A stretch of 64,000 nucleotides of DNA from Coriolopsis trogii (Eukaryota; Basidiomycota; Agaricomycetes; Polyporales; Polyporaceae), in the NCBI GenBank assembly GCA_020543525.1, contig JAHYIO010000037.1, positions 496,001 through 560,000 on the forward strand, written 5' to 3'. Positions 34,007 to 47,565 of the stretch are shown piece by piece. The notes under the pieces were generated by a model that was not told where the DNA came from, ran no database searches, and saw only the letters and a program-made list of their open reading frames with translations. The number at the start of each line of letters is the position of its first letter. Position 1 is the first letter of the stretch. The position numbers and the translations under genes are program-made.

Positions 34007-35300
34007 TCAAGCAGACGAATTGTCGTACCTTACTCTAGATTCGCTGTGGGGTCCAAGGAGAGGTGCACCCTCTTCCGCCTCTTCTATAGCCTCTGCTGCA
34101 AGTTCGTCTATCTCTGGCGGTATACCTTCCAGATGCAGGATTTCCTTGCGCATCAGACGGTAGATGATCCTGGACACAATGAGCCTGAGCCCCATTGATT
34201 GTCCTGGCAATGATACTCACCAGCTCGCGACGGCCGCTACGATCACGCCGCCAACGGAGATTGACACATTCAAAATCTTCGTGGCTGGATGTGTTTCACG
34301 CTGATTCAGCAATAAACCGGTTCGTAACGGGCGTGCGACTTACTCGTGTCCATGTGAGACCTCTGCTCGCCATCGGACAGGGAAGCGAGACGCGAGCCCA
34401 CGAAGACGAAGATGGCAATCTTCGGGAAGACTACAAATGTCGCAATGAAGAACTGCCAGAGCGCAACGGATTGGATTGACTGCGTGTGACCATCGATCGC
34501 TCGCTCGTTAGCAGGAGGGGAAGCGGGTAAGGAATGTAGTACGCGGGGCACTTACGGCGAACAATGCGTTGGAGTACACCCAAGGAGGGAACGGGGACGC
34601 GCGGATGAGCATGATCAATGGGAGTCCCTTCGCCGCCTGTATGTGTGATGGCATTCCTGTTATGAGACAAGTTCTGACATTGAACGAGAAGGAGGACATA
34701 CGATGACGGTCTCGAGCGCTTGCCACTTCTCGTTCGACTGAGACCACTTCCGTAGTCTCCTACTGAAGAGGAAACGGAGGACAACGAATGTAACTGCTGA
34801 CCCGAAGAGCGAGCCTCCGGCGGCGATGGCAAAACCCTTTATGCCATATGCGTATCCACAAAGCGTGATGAGAGTTGTGTGCCCGACGCATGGCGGGAAG
34901 GAGATGACAACTGCGGCGGACGCCACCAATCCTGGAGTTCAAGACGAGCAGTGCTGAATGGGTGTGTAGACTCACAAAATACGGACGCGAGGATCAACCA
35001 GCCGTAAGGGTAGTGGCTTATCTTCTGCGCGAAGTTGTAGAGAGTCTGTCCAATCCGGTCGGGGCCAATGATTATGAAGAAGGAGCCCAAAGCAATGTAA
35101 AGACACAGAGTAGCCCAGACGAACAACTGCCAGTCAAAAGCAAACCAAAGTCACTATTGCTCTGTACAGTGTGGGGCAGAGCGCACCTTAGAATACACAT
35201 TCAAGTGGCGATACCGGTGGAGGGCAGCTGCGCCGAACTGCCTGGATTTGACGAAGATCAGCCGCGGTAGGCTCTTGGCCGATGTATCTTCTGCGGCCAT
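34007..35300 (-). CDS. TVP38/TMEM64 family membrane protein (DedA/VTT domain)
   Basis: ATG at 35300 begins MAAEDTSAKSLPRLIFVKSR; exon 1 is 35187-35300 and about six further short exons follow. TVP38-like proteins are multi-pass Golgi or ER membrane proteins, and the wider VTT family includes lipid scramblases. Visible are several membrane segments (LFVWATLCLYIALGSFFI; VASAAVVISFPPCVGHTTLI) and the family core GYAYGIKGF followed by FGSAVTFVVLRF, RASPFPPWVYSNALFA and FPKIAIFVFVGSR. The C-terminus after the last helix is acidic (EIDELAAEAIEEAEEGAP). An in-frame extension upstream to 35469 looks unlike protein. Convergent with syntaxin-18, about 200 bases apart; no shared role is implied. Confidence 0.87.
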
Positions 35301-35763
35301 GCCAACGAAGTGAAAGACAAAAACGCGGCCTCAAGAAACAACTCTGAGACGGAGAGGCGGCGGGGAGCGGGTAAGTGAGTGTGAGTGTGTGGTAGGTGGT
35401 GAGACTGGAGTCCCGAAAGCGCCGGGAGGGACGCATGCCATATCCGAATTGGCCGTGCTGCTGCGTCATCTTCGTTTGCAGCAGTCAGAAGGAGACAGAC
35501 ACATCGGAATGTAAGCGTCGATGATTATGAGTGTAATGGAGCATGGTCCACCAGCTAAGAGCATGGCCGTGGTGCGCAGGATGCGACCCGCCTCGAGGAC
35601 GTTGTCTGGAGAGAACCGTCGCCGTCACGGTGGTAGATCGAGATCGGGCACTTCATCATGCACCCGGCGCTTGACGAGCGACGCGTTCCTCCGACTCGTG
35701 GCTGAGGCCATCGACGCGCTCTGTTCTCGAGTCTTTGCCACAGCCCCAGCCGCCCCGAACGCG
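35301..35763. promoter_or_regulatory. Divergent promoter region, TVP38-like and LOA1-like genes
   Basis: About 460 bases between divergent ATGs; no TATA box or other clear element noted, and no gene. Confidence 0.4.
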
Positions 35764-37276
35764 ATGGAGAAGTTTTCTGCTTTCAGGGTGCGGTCTAGCT
35801 CTCTAGTTGTATACGCTCTCCTTACGCCTCTCATAGGATCCCGGAACCGGCATACAGGCTCGTCTCGTCTTTCGTCTTGTCGCTCGGGGTAGTGACACAA
35901 AGCTGACACCGGCCGCGCTCGCAAACAGCCCTTCCTTAGACCTCTGCCTCCATCCGGATCCGACGCGCTCGCGACCATTCTCTCGCCTATAGGCTACGCT
36001 CTAGGAGCGGTCAAAACAGTCGTCTTGCTAGGGCTAGCCCTTGTATACTTTGTTCTGGTGCAGGGAATCTGTCTGCTGCTTGTGAGTCTTCATTTCCTGC
36101 CTTAATGCTTAGCTCACCAAAACAGGTACCAGTCCCCCATACCCCCACTACATAGAGCTGTCACCCTTCTCCTCACCGCGCTCCTGTCACGCCTCGCACT
36201 CTTCCTTGTTGGCCTGTACTGGATCCCAGTGGACGTGGTTGCGAGGAAACGAGGGTAAGCAGTCACATCCGCGTGTTGCATCCACCCCACACCCTCAACC
36301 GTGACCTTGGCCGTAGTCGAAACGCACCTAAGAACGAGACCTGGTGTCCCCGCGCCGGCGATCTCATCGTTTCAAACTGGGCATCATGGGTAGAGATCCT
36401 CTGGCTCGCGTTCCGGTACGTCCTCTCGCACTTCCAATCCTAGCTTTACCTCACATGAAACGTCTTGCCATCGCCTCAGCTTCAACCCCATCTTCCTCCT
36501 CCCTGTCTGCGAAACCATCGACATACCTTCCCTCTCTACAAAGTCGACCACTCCCGTCTCCCGCACGCCCGGGCGCCGCACTGGCACCGGTTCCGCGGCC
36601 ATCTCGACGCCCTCGACCCGAGGGCCTACGCAGCGCGTGCCCATCATCGGGTTCCGCCGCGTCGGCCTTCTCTCCATGATCTCGTCCACCGGCCACCTCC
36701 CGCTCATCGCTGGTACGTCGTCAGCCAAGCCGGAGAGCCTCGAGGAGATCCGGAGCAAGGCCACCCGCCCCGTCGTCGTCTTCCCAGAATGCACGACGAG
36801 CAACGGCAGGGCGCTGCTCAGGTTCGCAGACGTGTTCGGGAACGTGAAGCTGCCTGTGATGAAGTACAAGGTGTTCGTCATGTGTGTCCGGTACGTTGTT
36901 CCGCCTCGCTGCCTGTCCACACTGCCACGCGTGCTCATGCAGTATTCTTTCATGTCGAAGGTATGACCCCCCGACGGCGTTTGCGCCAACGCTCTCCCAC
37001 TCGATACCTTCTCGATTCATCAACCCGCTGACGCATGTCTTCGCCCTCGCGAGCTCTCTTGCGCCGCTGACCCTCTCGATCCGGCTACTGTCGCCGTCAG
37101 AGTCGCCAAGCTCGGGCTCGTTCCTCCTGAGCGAATTCCTCACCAATGGCACCTACTCTGACGAGCTTGCAGAGTGCTGCGCGGCGCTCATGGCGCAGAT
37201 AGGACGCGTGAAGCGTGTTGGGATGGGATGGGAGGACAAGGCGGCATTCCTGAATCTCTACAAGGGCAAGCGGTAG
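35764..37276 (+). CDS. LOA1/VPS66-like lysophospholipid acyltransferase-family protein
   Basis: Likely a membrane-bound acyltransferase-fold protein like yeast LOA1 (lysophosphatidic acid acyltransferase of lipid droplets and ER). Start MEKFSAFRDPGTGIQ is family-typical. Coding parts include 35764-35787, a short exon near 35837-35857, then from about 35929 (PFLRPLPPSGSD), a membrane segment (VVLLGLALVYFVLVQGICLL), a second (LLLTALLSRLALFLVGLYWI), the region VSNWASWVEILWLAFRFNP, then FPECTTSNGRALL and ending NLYKGKR. The usual acyltransferase motifs are altered: the NHxxxxD site reads NWASWVE and EGT reads ECT. The splice donor after the GIQ exon is unclear; a GC donor (CAG-GCTCGT) would give the best protein. 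Divergent from the TVP38-like gene. Confidence 0.78.
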
Positions 37277-37498
37277 TATGGCGACGTAGATCTGTGTTGT
37301 GTGTCGGCCATTTGTCTTAGACTGCGTGCACTAGTGGAGAGCAAGTCTCTCTCTCCTCACACAACTCGTGACAACTTACCAGCAGAAGGAAGCAGCTCTC
37401 ATAGGTGGGTCGTGACATGACGTAATCGTATTCTAGAGTCTAGGATGAAAGGACAAGAACGCCTTGGTCTATACAGCACGTAAAGGGTCGTAAGCTCA

Positions 37499-39373
<1,875 letters not shown>

Positions 39374-39730
39374 CCTGTGTATGATGCTGCTGGCAAGAAG
39401 ACAAAGTCGAGCTGTGCGAATTTGAACGAGTCAGAGTCCGGCAACTTCATCCGGTGAGGTAAGATAACGTCTTCATGCACGCATTCTGGTGGCGCGGGTG
39501 CGGAATGAGCCTGGGCGTCTGGACACTGGTGGACGGGCGCGGTACCGCGTTCCCGGCACGTGCGCGTGACGCGACGCGTCGAGTGAAGCGTCGAGTGAAG
39601 CGTGAAGAGTGCCCGCCAAAGAGTCAGACCGACCACCGTTCGAGTTCGAGTCCTCTGCTCTTCCTTCCGTGCCACCATCTGCACCGTTCTCTCTGCCCTG
39701 AGGCTCCCTCTCTTTGCACGAACTCCTGCG
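39374..39730. promoter_or_regulatory. Divergent promoter region, PLP enzyme and RlpA-like gene
   Basis: About 360 bases. Contains a small direct repeat, cgtcgagtgaag twice plus a partial third at about 39578-39604, and a GTTCGAGTCC run at about 39646 that mimics a tRNA B box. Pyrimidine-rich sequence precedes the RlpA-like ATG. Confidence 0.4.
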
Positions 39731-40768
39731 ATGAAGACTTCTGCCTTCTGCGTCTTCCGGCTTGCTGCCGCCCTCTTCGTCTCCTTCTCCCTGTTGGCCT
39801 CCTTTGGTGGTACTTGGGTCTCAGCTAGGGAAATCGACGCTTCTCGTATGGCTCTCGAGCGCCGCTATGCAGCCGCTCACTCTCTTGGCGATAGCTACGT
39901 CTTTGACCCTCGCGATGGGTGGGAGGCCGTCAACACCTCCAGCCTCTTCTATCAGTACAGTACACCTCGTGCAGACACGGTCAACCATCTCCATGGCACT
40001 GGGGCAAACGGGAAGACTCTTCTGACTAGGGCGAAGAAAGGCTCGCACTCCAAGTCTAAATCGACATCAAAGAAGGCAAAGACGTCCGCCAAGAACGCGT
40101 CGAAAAAGGGAGTGACCGACAGCGTCCTCAAAGGCGGCTTGAGCAAGATCTTGGACACCATCAAAGCCGTTGGAAAACCAGAGCCAGTGACCATCACTTG
40201 GTAGGAGACGGGACGTCACGCCATGTCGTAGACTAGTTGACTCACATTCTCATAGGTATACAGGTCACGACCTGCTTAACCCCAGTTGCTGGTCGAATCC
40301 CTCCTGGGCACCTACGGTACTTCTACCATTCACCCTCTTCCCTACCAAACATTTGTTAATACACTGACCTCAACAGGACGACTCCTTCGCCGCTGCGCTC
40401 ACCCTCGAGGGGTGGACTACGAAACCCAAATGCTTCAAGTTCCTGGAGTGTGCGTTGCTCATAGTTGCCTTCACTCATCAGCTCATCGGCCCGTAGTGTG
40501 CAATACCCCGAAGAAGTGTGTCTTTGTGCGCGTCGTCGACTCCTGTGCGGGCTGCGCCAAGGGCTCCAAGCATGTCGATCTGACCAAGGGTGCTTTCACT
40601 CAACTCGCCGATCTCGACCAAGGTATCCTCACTGTGCACATGCGCCAGGCGACAGATCCTCTGGGCTGGTATGTTCAAAAGCATGCTCTGTTGACGATGC
40701 GCTAACGGATGTTATAAAGGTTGGAGAATTTGTGGGGACCGAGGGTTAAGGCGAATGACCATGATTGA
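39731..40768 (+). CDS. Secreted RlpA-like / expansin-like double-psi beta-barrel protein
   Basis: The first coding exon opens with a signal peptide (MKTSAFCVFRLAAALFVSFS then LLASFGGTWVSA) and continues through a lysine/serine-rich low-complexity region (KKGSHSKSKSTSKKAKTSAK). Four further exons encode the barrel: ITWYTGHDLLNPSCW, LTLEGWTTKPKCFKFLE, CNTPKKCVFVRVVDSCAGCA and HVDLTKGAFTQLADL, ending LGWLENLWGPRVKANDHD. The Cys pairs and the D-x-C-x-x-C / HVDLT motif mark the RlpA-like/DPBB family. Such small fungal proteins are secreted; some inhibit proteases or bind wall polysaccharides, but activity here is not established. The last exon continues to a TGA at 40766-40768. Confidence 0.85.
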
Positions 40769-41006
40769 GCGTGGACTTCTGGGCGTACGTCGCTCAATAG
40801 CATACCTCTGAAGAACGGACATCTGGGAAGACCCCTCCGCACAGGTTGGCCGGGCGGTGTGAACTGCCGGACTGTTGCACAGGATGTATCAGTAGCAATC
40901 ATGTATTCTGACCACACATTACTAACGACATCCTATACGTTACAATACTTTTATATCATGAGCACGCCTGGTCGTGTGCTCCCAGTATACTCGCACTGTA
41001 GAATGA

Positions 41007-44000
41007 TCATGTCTTGACATTCACCCGCTTGCGCTTTTTGCCACCCTCGGCGATTTTCTCGCGCACCTGCTCTTCCGTGAGGGTTTCATCCTGTTCGTAG
41101 AACTCCGCGGTGCGCCGCGCGTCATTCTGTCGCTGAATGAAACGGAGTGCAGCGAGGTTGTATCCGATCGTCTCTTTCTGTCTGCGCAGTCCCTCGCGCA
41201 GGTTGCGCCGAAGGGGGATAAGTGCGGTGCGCATCACGCGGTTCGCCACGATCTGGTGGTGATGCGTCTTGAGGAGGAAGAAGATGATGCGCGACGTGAG
41301 GACGACGTTCCATTCCTATCCACACCTTGTTAGCTCAATTCTCGGGTGCACGACTAGAGCAGAAAAAACGGCCGGCCAAACTCACCCTCTGCGCCCAGAT
41401 GTTCAAGTACCGCATCAAGCTCACGACCTTCCCGAACGGTAGCACAAGCAGCGCATCGTACAGCGCCGTCCCCGGCACCCGCTCCACCACTCGCAGCACC
41501 CACTCCTCGGGCTCGACATCATATGCAGCGAGAACAGGGTTCCGCGGCGGCGGCGCGACGCCTGCCGCAAGCCCGCCCTTCTGCCGGGCCTCCTCGTACT
41601 CCCTGAACGTCTCGATCTCCGTATCTGCGAGCTCGAGCGCCTCCATGATGCGCTCTCCCGCCATAAGCGTCTCCGTCGTCTGCTTCGACACCGCCGCGGT
41701 CTCCGCCGCGTCCGCCCCGGTGCCTGCTCCCGCTCCTGCCCCATCTGGGGCGCCGCTGCCGATCGGCGCATCGGCGCGGTTCATGGTGTCGGCGATGCCG
41801 GTCTCGTAGAGCGCCTCGAGCTCGCGCTCGCGCTCCTCCTCGAGGAAGAGCGGCTCGTCGAGCTTCTCCCAGACGCGGATCGACTTGTCGTGCGAGCCGG
41901 TGACGACGAACTTGCCGTGGTGGCTAACCGCGAGCGCCCAGATCTCGCCGTGGTGGCCGTCGAGCTTCTGGATGTTCTCGAACCGGTCGCCGTCCCAGTA
42001 CTTGAGGAGCCTGTCCTTGCCGACGGTCCAGAAGTAGTGCGACGGCTTGGCGTCGGCCCCGTCGCGCGTGTCGGTGCGCTCGAACGCGACCTGCATCACG
42101 CTCTCGTCGTGCGCGAAGATGGATTTGTGGCAGTCGCCAAAGTCGAGGCCCCAGATCTTCACGTTCTTGTCTGCCGAGCACGTCACGATGAGCTTCGAGT
42201 CCCCGGAGATGTCCATCGAGAGCACGGGGAGCTTGTGCCCGTAGAGCGAGAGGAAGAACTTGAGCGTGTCCTGGTAGAAGACCTTGACGGTCGAATCGAG
42301 AAGTGCAACGGCCAAGAGCTTGCCATTCGGACTGTAGCGCACTGAGAGCACGTCGTCGGTCATCTTAAGAGTCCGTGTGTGGACCAAGGTCAACAACGCT
42401 GCGCTGCGCGGCTGCGGACATCGAGCGTTAGCATGCGGGAAGCAAGGGAGAAGAAAAGTGGTATACATTGTCGCTATTGGCAGGCTTCCGTTCGAAGTCC
42501 CAGAACTTGACGTCCTTGTCTGCGCTGCCGCTCACAAGGCCGGTCTCATCAGGGCGAACATGAATGGACCATACCGTCCCCGAGTGCGCTTGGACGGTAT
42601 CAACAAGAGAAGACGATGCAATATCGTATATAAGGATCTCGCCGGATTTTGTGCCGACGGCCACCTGTCGGTCTCCTGGGAGGAACGTGCTACAAATTGC
42701 GTAGCCACAATCCATGGTTCGAATACAAGATATGGTCTTCATGTTCCAAATCTTCAATTGACCTGCTTCATGTCAGTATGCGCAGGTCGAGGAACATTTA
42801 TGCTACCCACCGTTCGAAGCCGACGCCAGAAGGGCATCGTCCGAGCTTAAACATATTGTGCGCACATCTGTCCGATGTCCTGGCAGGTCCACGGAGAAGA
42901 TACGAGACGCCTCAGGGACTGCGTCCTTCGATTTCGCTGGCGGTGGGATGTTGTACACCTCCAGTGCATTGTTAGATAGTGCGGTGAACAACTGGACGTT
43001 CCCTTTCACTTCCTCCAATCCGAAGTCGAATGACCTGACTTTCCCGCTTGCACGGACGATGAGGTACGGCTGGAACAGGTCCGCGAGCTCAACTTCCTTC
43101 TCTTCAGGTTCGATATCCATAGTTGCATCTTCACCAGTCTTCTTCCCTTTCTCCTTCTTCTCGTGCTCCTTCTCTTTGGCGCGTCTCCGTCTCCGGGCTT
43201 GCTTCTTCTTGATCTCGTCTTCCGTTCGTATCCGGAAGACCTCTACAGACTTATCATGCGACTGTACAGCGAGATACGGCTTGTTGGGATGGAACGAAAT
43301 CTGCGACACGCGGTGAGACGAAGCGAGAGGGAGTGTTGTCACAGGATGGATGAACTTGGTGACCTGCAGAATGCGCATAAGAGAGAATTGTGATATGAAT
43401 ACCTCGTAGGCGCATACCTCTCCGGACTCTGACTCTTGCAAACCTTGCGCAAGGGATTCGTGGTCGATCTTCCACGCCTTCATCTCGCCCTCCCCACTAC
43501 CCGTGAAGACAAGCTCCTGCTCCGGATTCAAGTCCATAGTCCACACCTCGGCACGATGGGCGACAACAGTCTGTATGCAATGCTGCGTGGAGAGATCCCA
43601 AAGCTTGAGGAAGGTGTCTTTAGATCCGGTCAGCAAGAAGCCCGGAGCTGTGCCAGTGGATGTAGAGGGAGCAAAGTCGGCAACCGGACGTATAAAGCGG
43701 ATGGCAGTTATTTGGTCTCGATGGCCGCGCAAGCTACAGTGAATGTTAGCAATACGATGATCGCCTATCTGCTGAATGAACGCACCGATAAAGCCCCGCC
43801 TCGCCCACCACATCCCAGAGGATGAGATCTGTGTCTTGGGAGCCAGACGCGAGTCTCGTGCCCGTCTCGTCGAACGCGAGTGCGGTGACGGCTTTTTTGT
43901 GACCGTTGAAGGTGGTGACTACAGAAGTTGTGGATGCACTCCAAAGGCGAATAGAGCCGTCGGCGTAGCCTACAGCAAATGTGTCGCGCTGAGGAGAGCG

Positions 44001-44298
44001 CAAGATACAGGTGACTTCTGCTCGGTGACCACTCTCATGCCACATTGCAAGCTGCGCTACTGGTGAGCATGGTAACGACGTTCAGTGGACATTATGCGCA
44101 CCATTTGGCCCTTTTTGATATCCCAAACCAAGACATCTTCTAGTGCAGGAACGTAAGCCAATTTGCCGTCGTAGTGCGAATTGGAGGATGAGCTACACAC
44201 AAGCCCAAAAGCCTGGAAGAGATGTGAGACAGGGCGCGCTGGCAAAAGCACAAGATGCGCACCTCTGTGGGCCCATGGCGGAGGTAGCTCTGAACCAT
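41007..44298 (-). CDS. U3 snoRNP / SSU processome WD40 protein, UTP12 (DIP2, WDR3)
   Basis: ATG at 44298 opens MVQSYLRHGPTE; the protein is roughly 950 residues with about seven exons. UTP12 belongs to the UTP-B subcomplex that binds pre-rRNA in the nucleolus. Two WD40 propellers are visible (GHRAEVTCIL, GHKKAVTALAFDETGTRLAS, GHRDQITAIRF, GHKLPVLSMDISGDSKLIV, GHHGEIWALAVSHHGKFVVT). Between blades lies a basic insert (KKKQARRRRRAKEKEHEKKE), and the C-terminal UTP12 domain (VLRVVERVPGTALYDALLVL) ends KKRKRVNVKT, a likely nucleolar targeting tail. All blade positions follow the family pattern. Divergent from the aspartyl aminopeptidase gene with about 290 bases between starts. Confidence 0.93.
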
Positions 44299-44589
44299 AG
44301 CGGATGGAGAGCAGGTCGCAGGAGGAGGAGGAGGAAGAGACGGGCCGGGAGCCAATGAGGACGCGCAGAGGGAATATTTCGAGATTCCCACGGGTGCTAG
44401 CTCTCGATGCTCCTCCGACGCCGCCTGACTGGGAGCCTGAGTCGAGTGCGAGGCCAAACCCACGGCCGGTCCTCTCTTCGTCTGCTTGGAAGCTCTGTCC
44501 CAGGCCAGCGTACCCCATACAACGCCTGCCTAATTCATCCATCCATTGTCCTCCCTGTCCCATCGCCATCCCTCTCTTTCTTCCGTACG

Positions 44590-46427
44590 ATGACCATGAT
44601 GCACCAAGCTGGCCCAGAGGCTGCGCACAAGCTCCTCGACTTCGTCAACGCTTCCCCCACTCCGTTCCATGCTGTCCGAGAGGCTGCTGCACGTCTCGAG
44701 AAGGCTGGCTTTCAGAAGGTGACGCCAGGCTCTTCCGGCGTTAAGAACCTGAGCGGTGATGGCTGAGCTCACGATTGGCTCCTGCCCCAGATCCGGGAAC
44801 AAGATGACTGGGAGAAGGATCTGAAGCCTAGTGGCAAGTACTACTTCACTCGGTTCGTCTCCATTCTTGTGGTCATGTCGCGTGCTTCCTCCTAAACTGC
44901 GGCAATGCATCAATAGGAACCAGAGCGCGATTCTCGCGTTCACCATCCCTCAAGGCTGGAAACCTGGTGCTGGTGTTTCCATAGTCGCCACACACATCGA
45001 CAGCCCGAACCTCCGGGTCAGTATATTTTACAGCGATACCGACGAACGGCTGTTGACTTGTGCGCACACAGGTCAGGCCGGTGTCGAAACGATCCAAGAC
45101 TGGCTATCTTCAGGTCGGCGTCGAGACATACGGTGGCGGCATATGGCATTCGTGGTTCGACCGCGACCTCTCTCTCGCTGGCAGAGTGGTCATTGCCGAT
45201 AAGAACGGCAATTTTCAGTCTAAACTGATCAAGATCGACCGACCCCTACTGCGCATCCCTACTTTGGCAATACACTGTGGGACTTCCTCATCCCGTCTGC
45301 CGGCTTGGGTCGCTAACGAGGACGAGCAGTGGACAGAGCCTCTGCAGACAATTTTAAATTCAATACGGAGACAGAGTTTGTGCCTATCCTCGGCCTCATC
45401 GAGGCGCAACTGAACACGAAAGGTCCTGATGCGAAGGAGCCCGAACCCAAGAGGAACGCCACGAGCATCCAGGATAACCATCATCCAGCCCTCTTGGAAC
45501 TTCTCGCCGGCGAATTGTCTGTTGCACCCGAGTCGATCCATGATTTCGAGCTGTACGCTCTTCCCATGCCAAGTTACATGCACATGCGTTGACCGTATTG
45601 TCAGGCATCTCTACGATGTTCAACCATCAGCCCTGGGGGGTTTGAACCACGAATTCGTCTTCAGCCCGCGCATGGACAACCAATTTTCATCGTGAGCGAT
45701 CACAACGCTAGGATCTGCCCCCACATCTGACTTTCCATAGTTTCTGCGCCGTAGAGGCACTTGCCAATTTCGCGACATCGTCCTCATTCAACGTGCTCGA
45801 AGGCAACGTGAATTGCATCGCTCTCTTCAACCACGAGGAGATCGGCTCCGTCTCTACCTCTGGCGCGGAGTCCTCCCTCGTACCGTTCCTCCTTCAGCGT
45901 CTGTCTCCCGGTGCCGCAGCCTATGCGCAGTCTGTCGCGCGCTCTTTCCTTGTCAGCTGTGACATGGGGCACGCCGTGCACCCCAACTACACGAATAGAC
46001 ATGAAGACAACCACGCGCCTTTGGTGAACGGTGGCGTCGTCATCAAGACGAATGCCAAGCAACGTTACGCCAGCGACGCGATTGGCAGTTTTGTTGTGAA
46101 GAAGCTCATCGAGAAGAAGGGCGGAAAGGTTCAGGAGTACGAGGTTCGCAATGACATGTACGTCCCTTTCTGACACCTGCATGTGTGCTCTCGCAGCTCT
46201 TCCGAGCCGGATATTGATGACAGCCACATTGTAGGGCGTGCGGCTCAACCGTCGGCCCCATGCTGTCAAAGATCGGCGTTCGTACGGTCGACATCGGCAT
46301 GGCTATGCTGTCGATGCACTCCATCCGTGAGACGGCCGGCTCGCATGACGTGCAAAACGCCATCGACTTGTTCACCTCGTTCTTCGAGGGATTCGCTGAA
46401 CTGGACAAGTCGCTCACCGTCGAGTGA
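44590..46427 (+). CDS. Aspartyl aminopeptidase (M18 family)
   Basis: M18 metallopeptidases remove N-terminal Asp or Glu from peptides in the cytosol (yeast Ape4; some reach the vacuole by autophagy). ATG at 44590 gives MTMMHQAGPEAAHKLLDFVN. About eight exons join in phase. Metal and active-site motifs are present: THIDSPNLR (His and Asp ligands), HSWFDRDLSLAGRV, DNQFSSFCAVEAL, the HEEIGS pair of glutamates, and SCDMGHAVHPNY; the last exon starts just before GSTVGPMLSKIGVRTVDIG, which holds the late TVG and D residues. The end is SLTVE. No signal peptide. Length and motif spacing are normal. Confidence 0.93.
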
Positions 46428-47565
46428 TATATCAATGAGAGCATGTGCCTCGTGTCCAAGGACAGAAATATATTGTATACATATCTTGCGCCTTGCGTTC
46501 TGGCCCTCGCTCTGGTCCTCAAAGAGGCTCCACTCTCTGAATGCTTCTGATGTTGATTGCCTGACTTACACAGCGCGGCGTTCCTGTGAGAGCGATTCAC
46601 GTATACTCTCCAAAAGACAGGTACCAAGGCGACTCCATTCAGCTCGCCCACCCGAAAACTGATCAAAATATCGTATAGCCGAGCAGAGCGCATCTTAAGG
46701 TCTCATGTTGTGCAAGATGGGCATTCCACCTGATTCTTCTGTACGCCATGCCGTTGGCCTTCCTATGCCGTTCGACGTAGCAACGCATCTGCCAACGCCG
46801 GCGAACACCAACTGCCAGCATACGGAAGGTTTGCGCAGAGTTTACACAGACTGACGAAGGCTTATACGGCTCCCGTGGGAGTCGGACGAGATGTCACATT
46901 CTGCTCCCGATCCCCAAGTAGAAACCGAGGAGCGACCTTCGATCTCGCACGGTGCTCTTCATGCGAGACCCCATGGTCCATGCCGCGGGCCCATCGTGAA
47001 ACCTGGTCACAAGCACATCATCACTCGGATCGACACACTCGTACTGCAGCCCTGTACACTGCAGATTGGTAGGATTTGGCCGCGCCTTCTACGCCACCAC
47101 GCCACAAAGTCCGGAGCATGTACGTGATATGATTGACAGGACTCGCGTACTGACAGATCTTCTACTACGTACGACATGCCGGAAGGCGACTGTGAGGCAG
47201 CACGAGCCATACCAGGGTAGCGTGCCGGAGCGGATCCCAGAGGGGTGAGTGAGAGAGGCATCTCCTGGACAGCACTGGGTATCGATCAGCGACCGTTGGG
47301 AACCTACGCTACTATGATTGGGCAGCAGGAATAGCTTCTTCTCGCACCAGCGCGTACCACTCTGCTTCGCCGACATTAGAAGCGCGTTACTTCCATCATG
47401 AAACTGCGCGGCAGCCGTCATTTGGCCGAACGGTACGTAAACGTCCCCATTTTGAATTTCTACAGTCAGTATATGTGACTCCGACCTTCTGACAATTGCT
47501 AGCAGCCTAGCACTCGTCCAAAACCCAATCCGACCGCACGCCGTTAGTGTTGTAATCGCGGCGAT
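46428..47565. other. Intergenic, no gene seen
   Basis: About 1.1 kb between the aminopeptidase and the first GMC gene, same strand. It holds only short frames with many stops and no TATA box of note. Confidence 0.5.

Noticed and set aside
34301..35469. Upstream extension of the TVP38-like protein to an ATG at 35469
   Set aside because: The correct membrane-protein frame starts at 35300 with a family-like N-terminus; the longer frame is in a different register and unlike protein.
39640..39660. GTTCGAGTCC, resembling a tRNA B box
   Set aside because: No A box at the right distance and no acceptor pairing; the T-stem is only three pairs.
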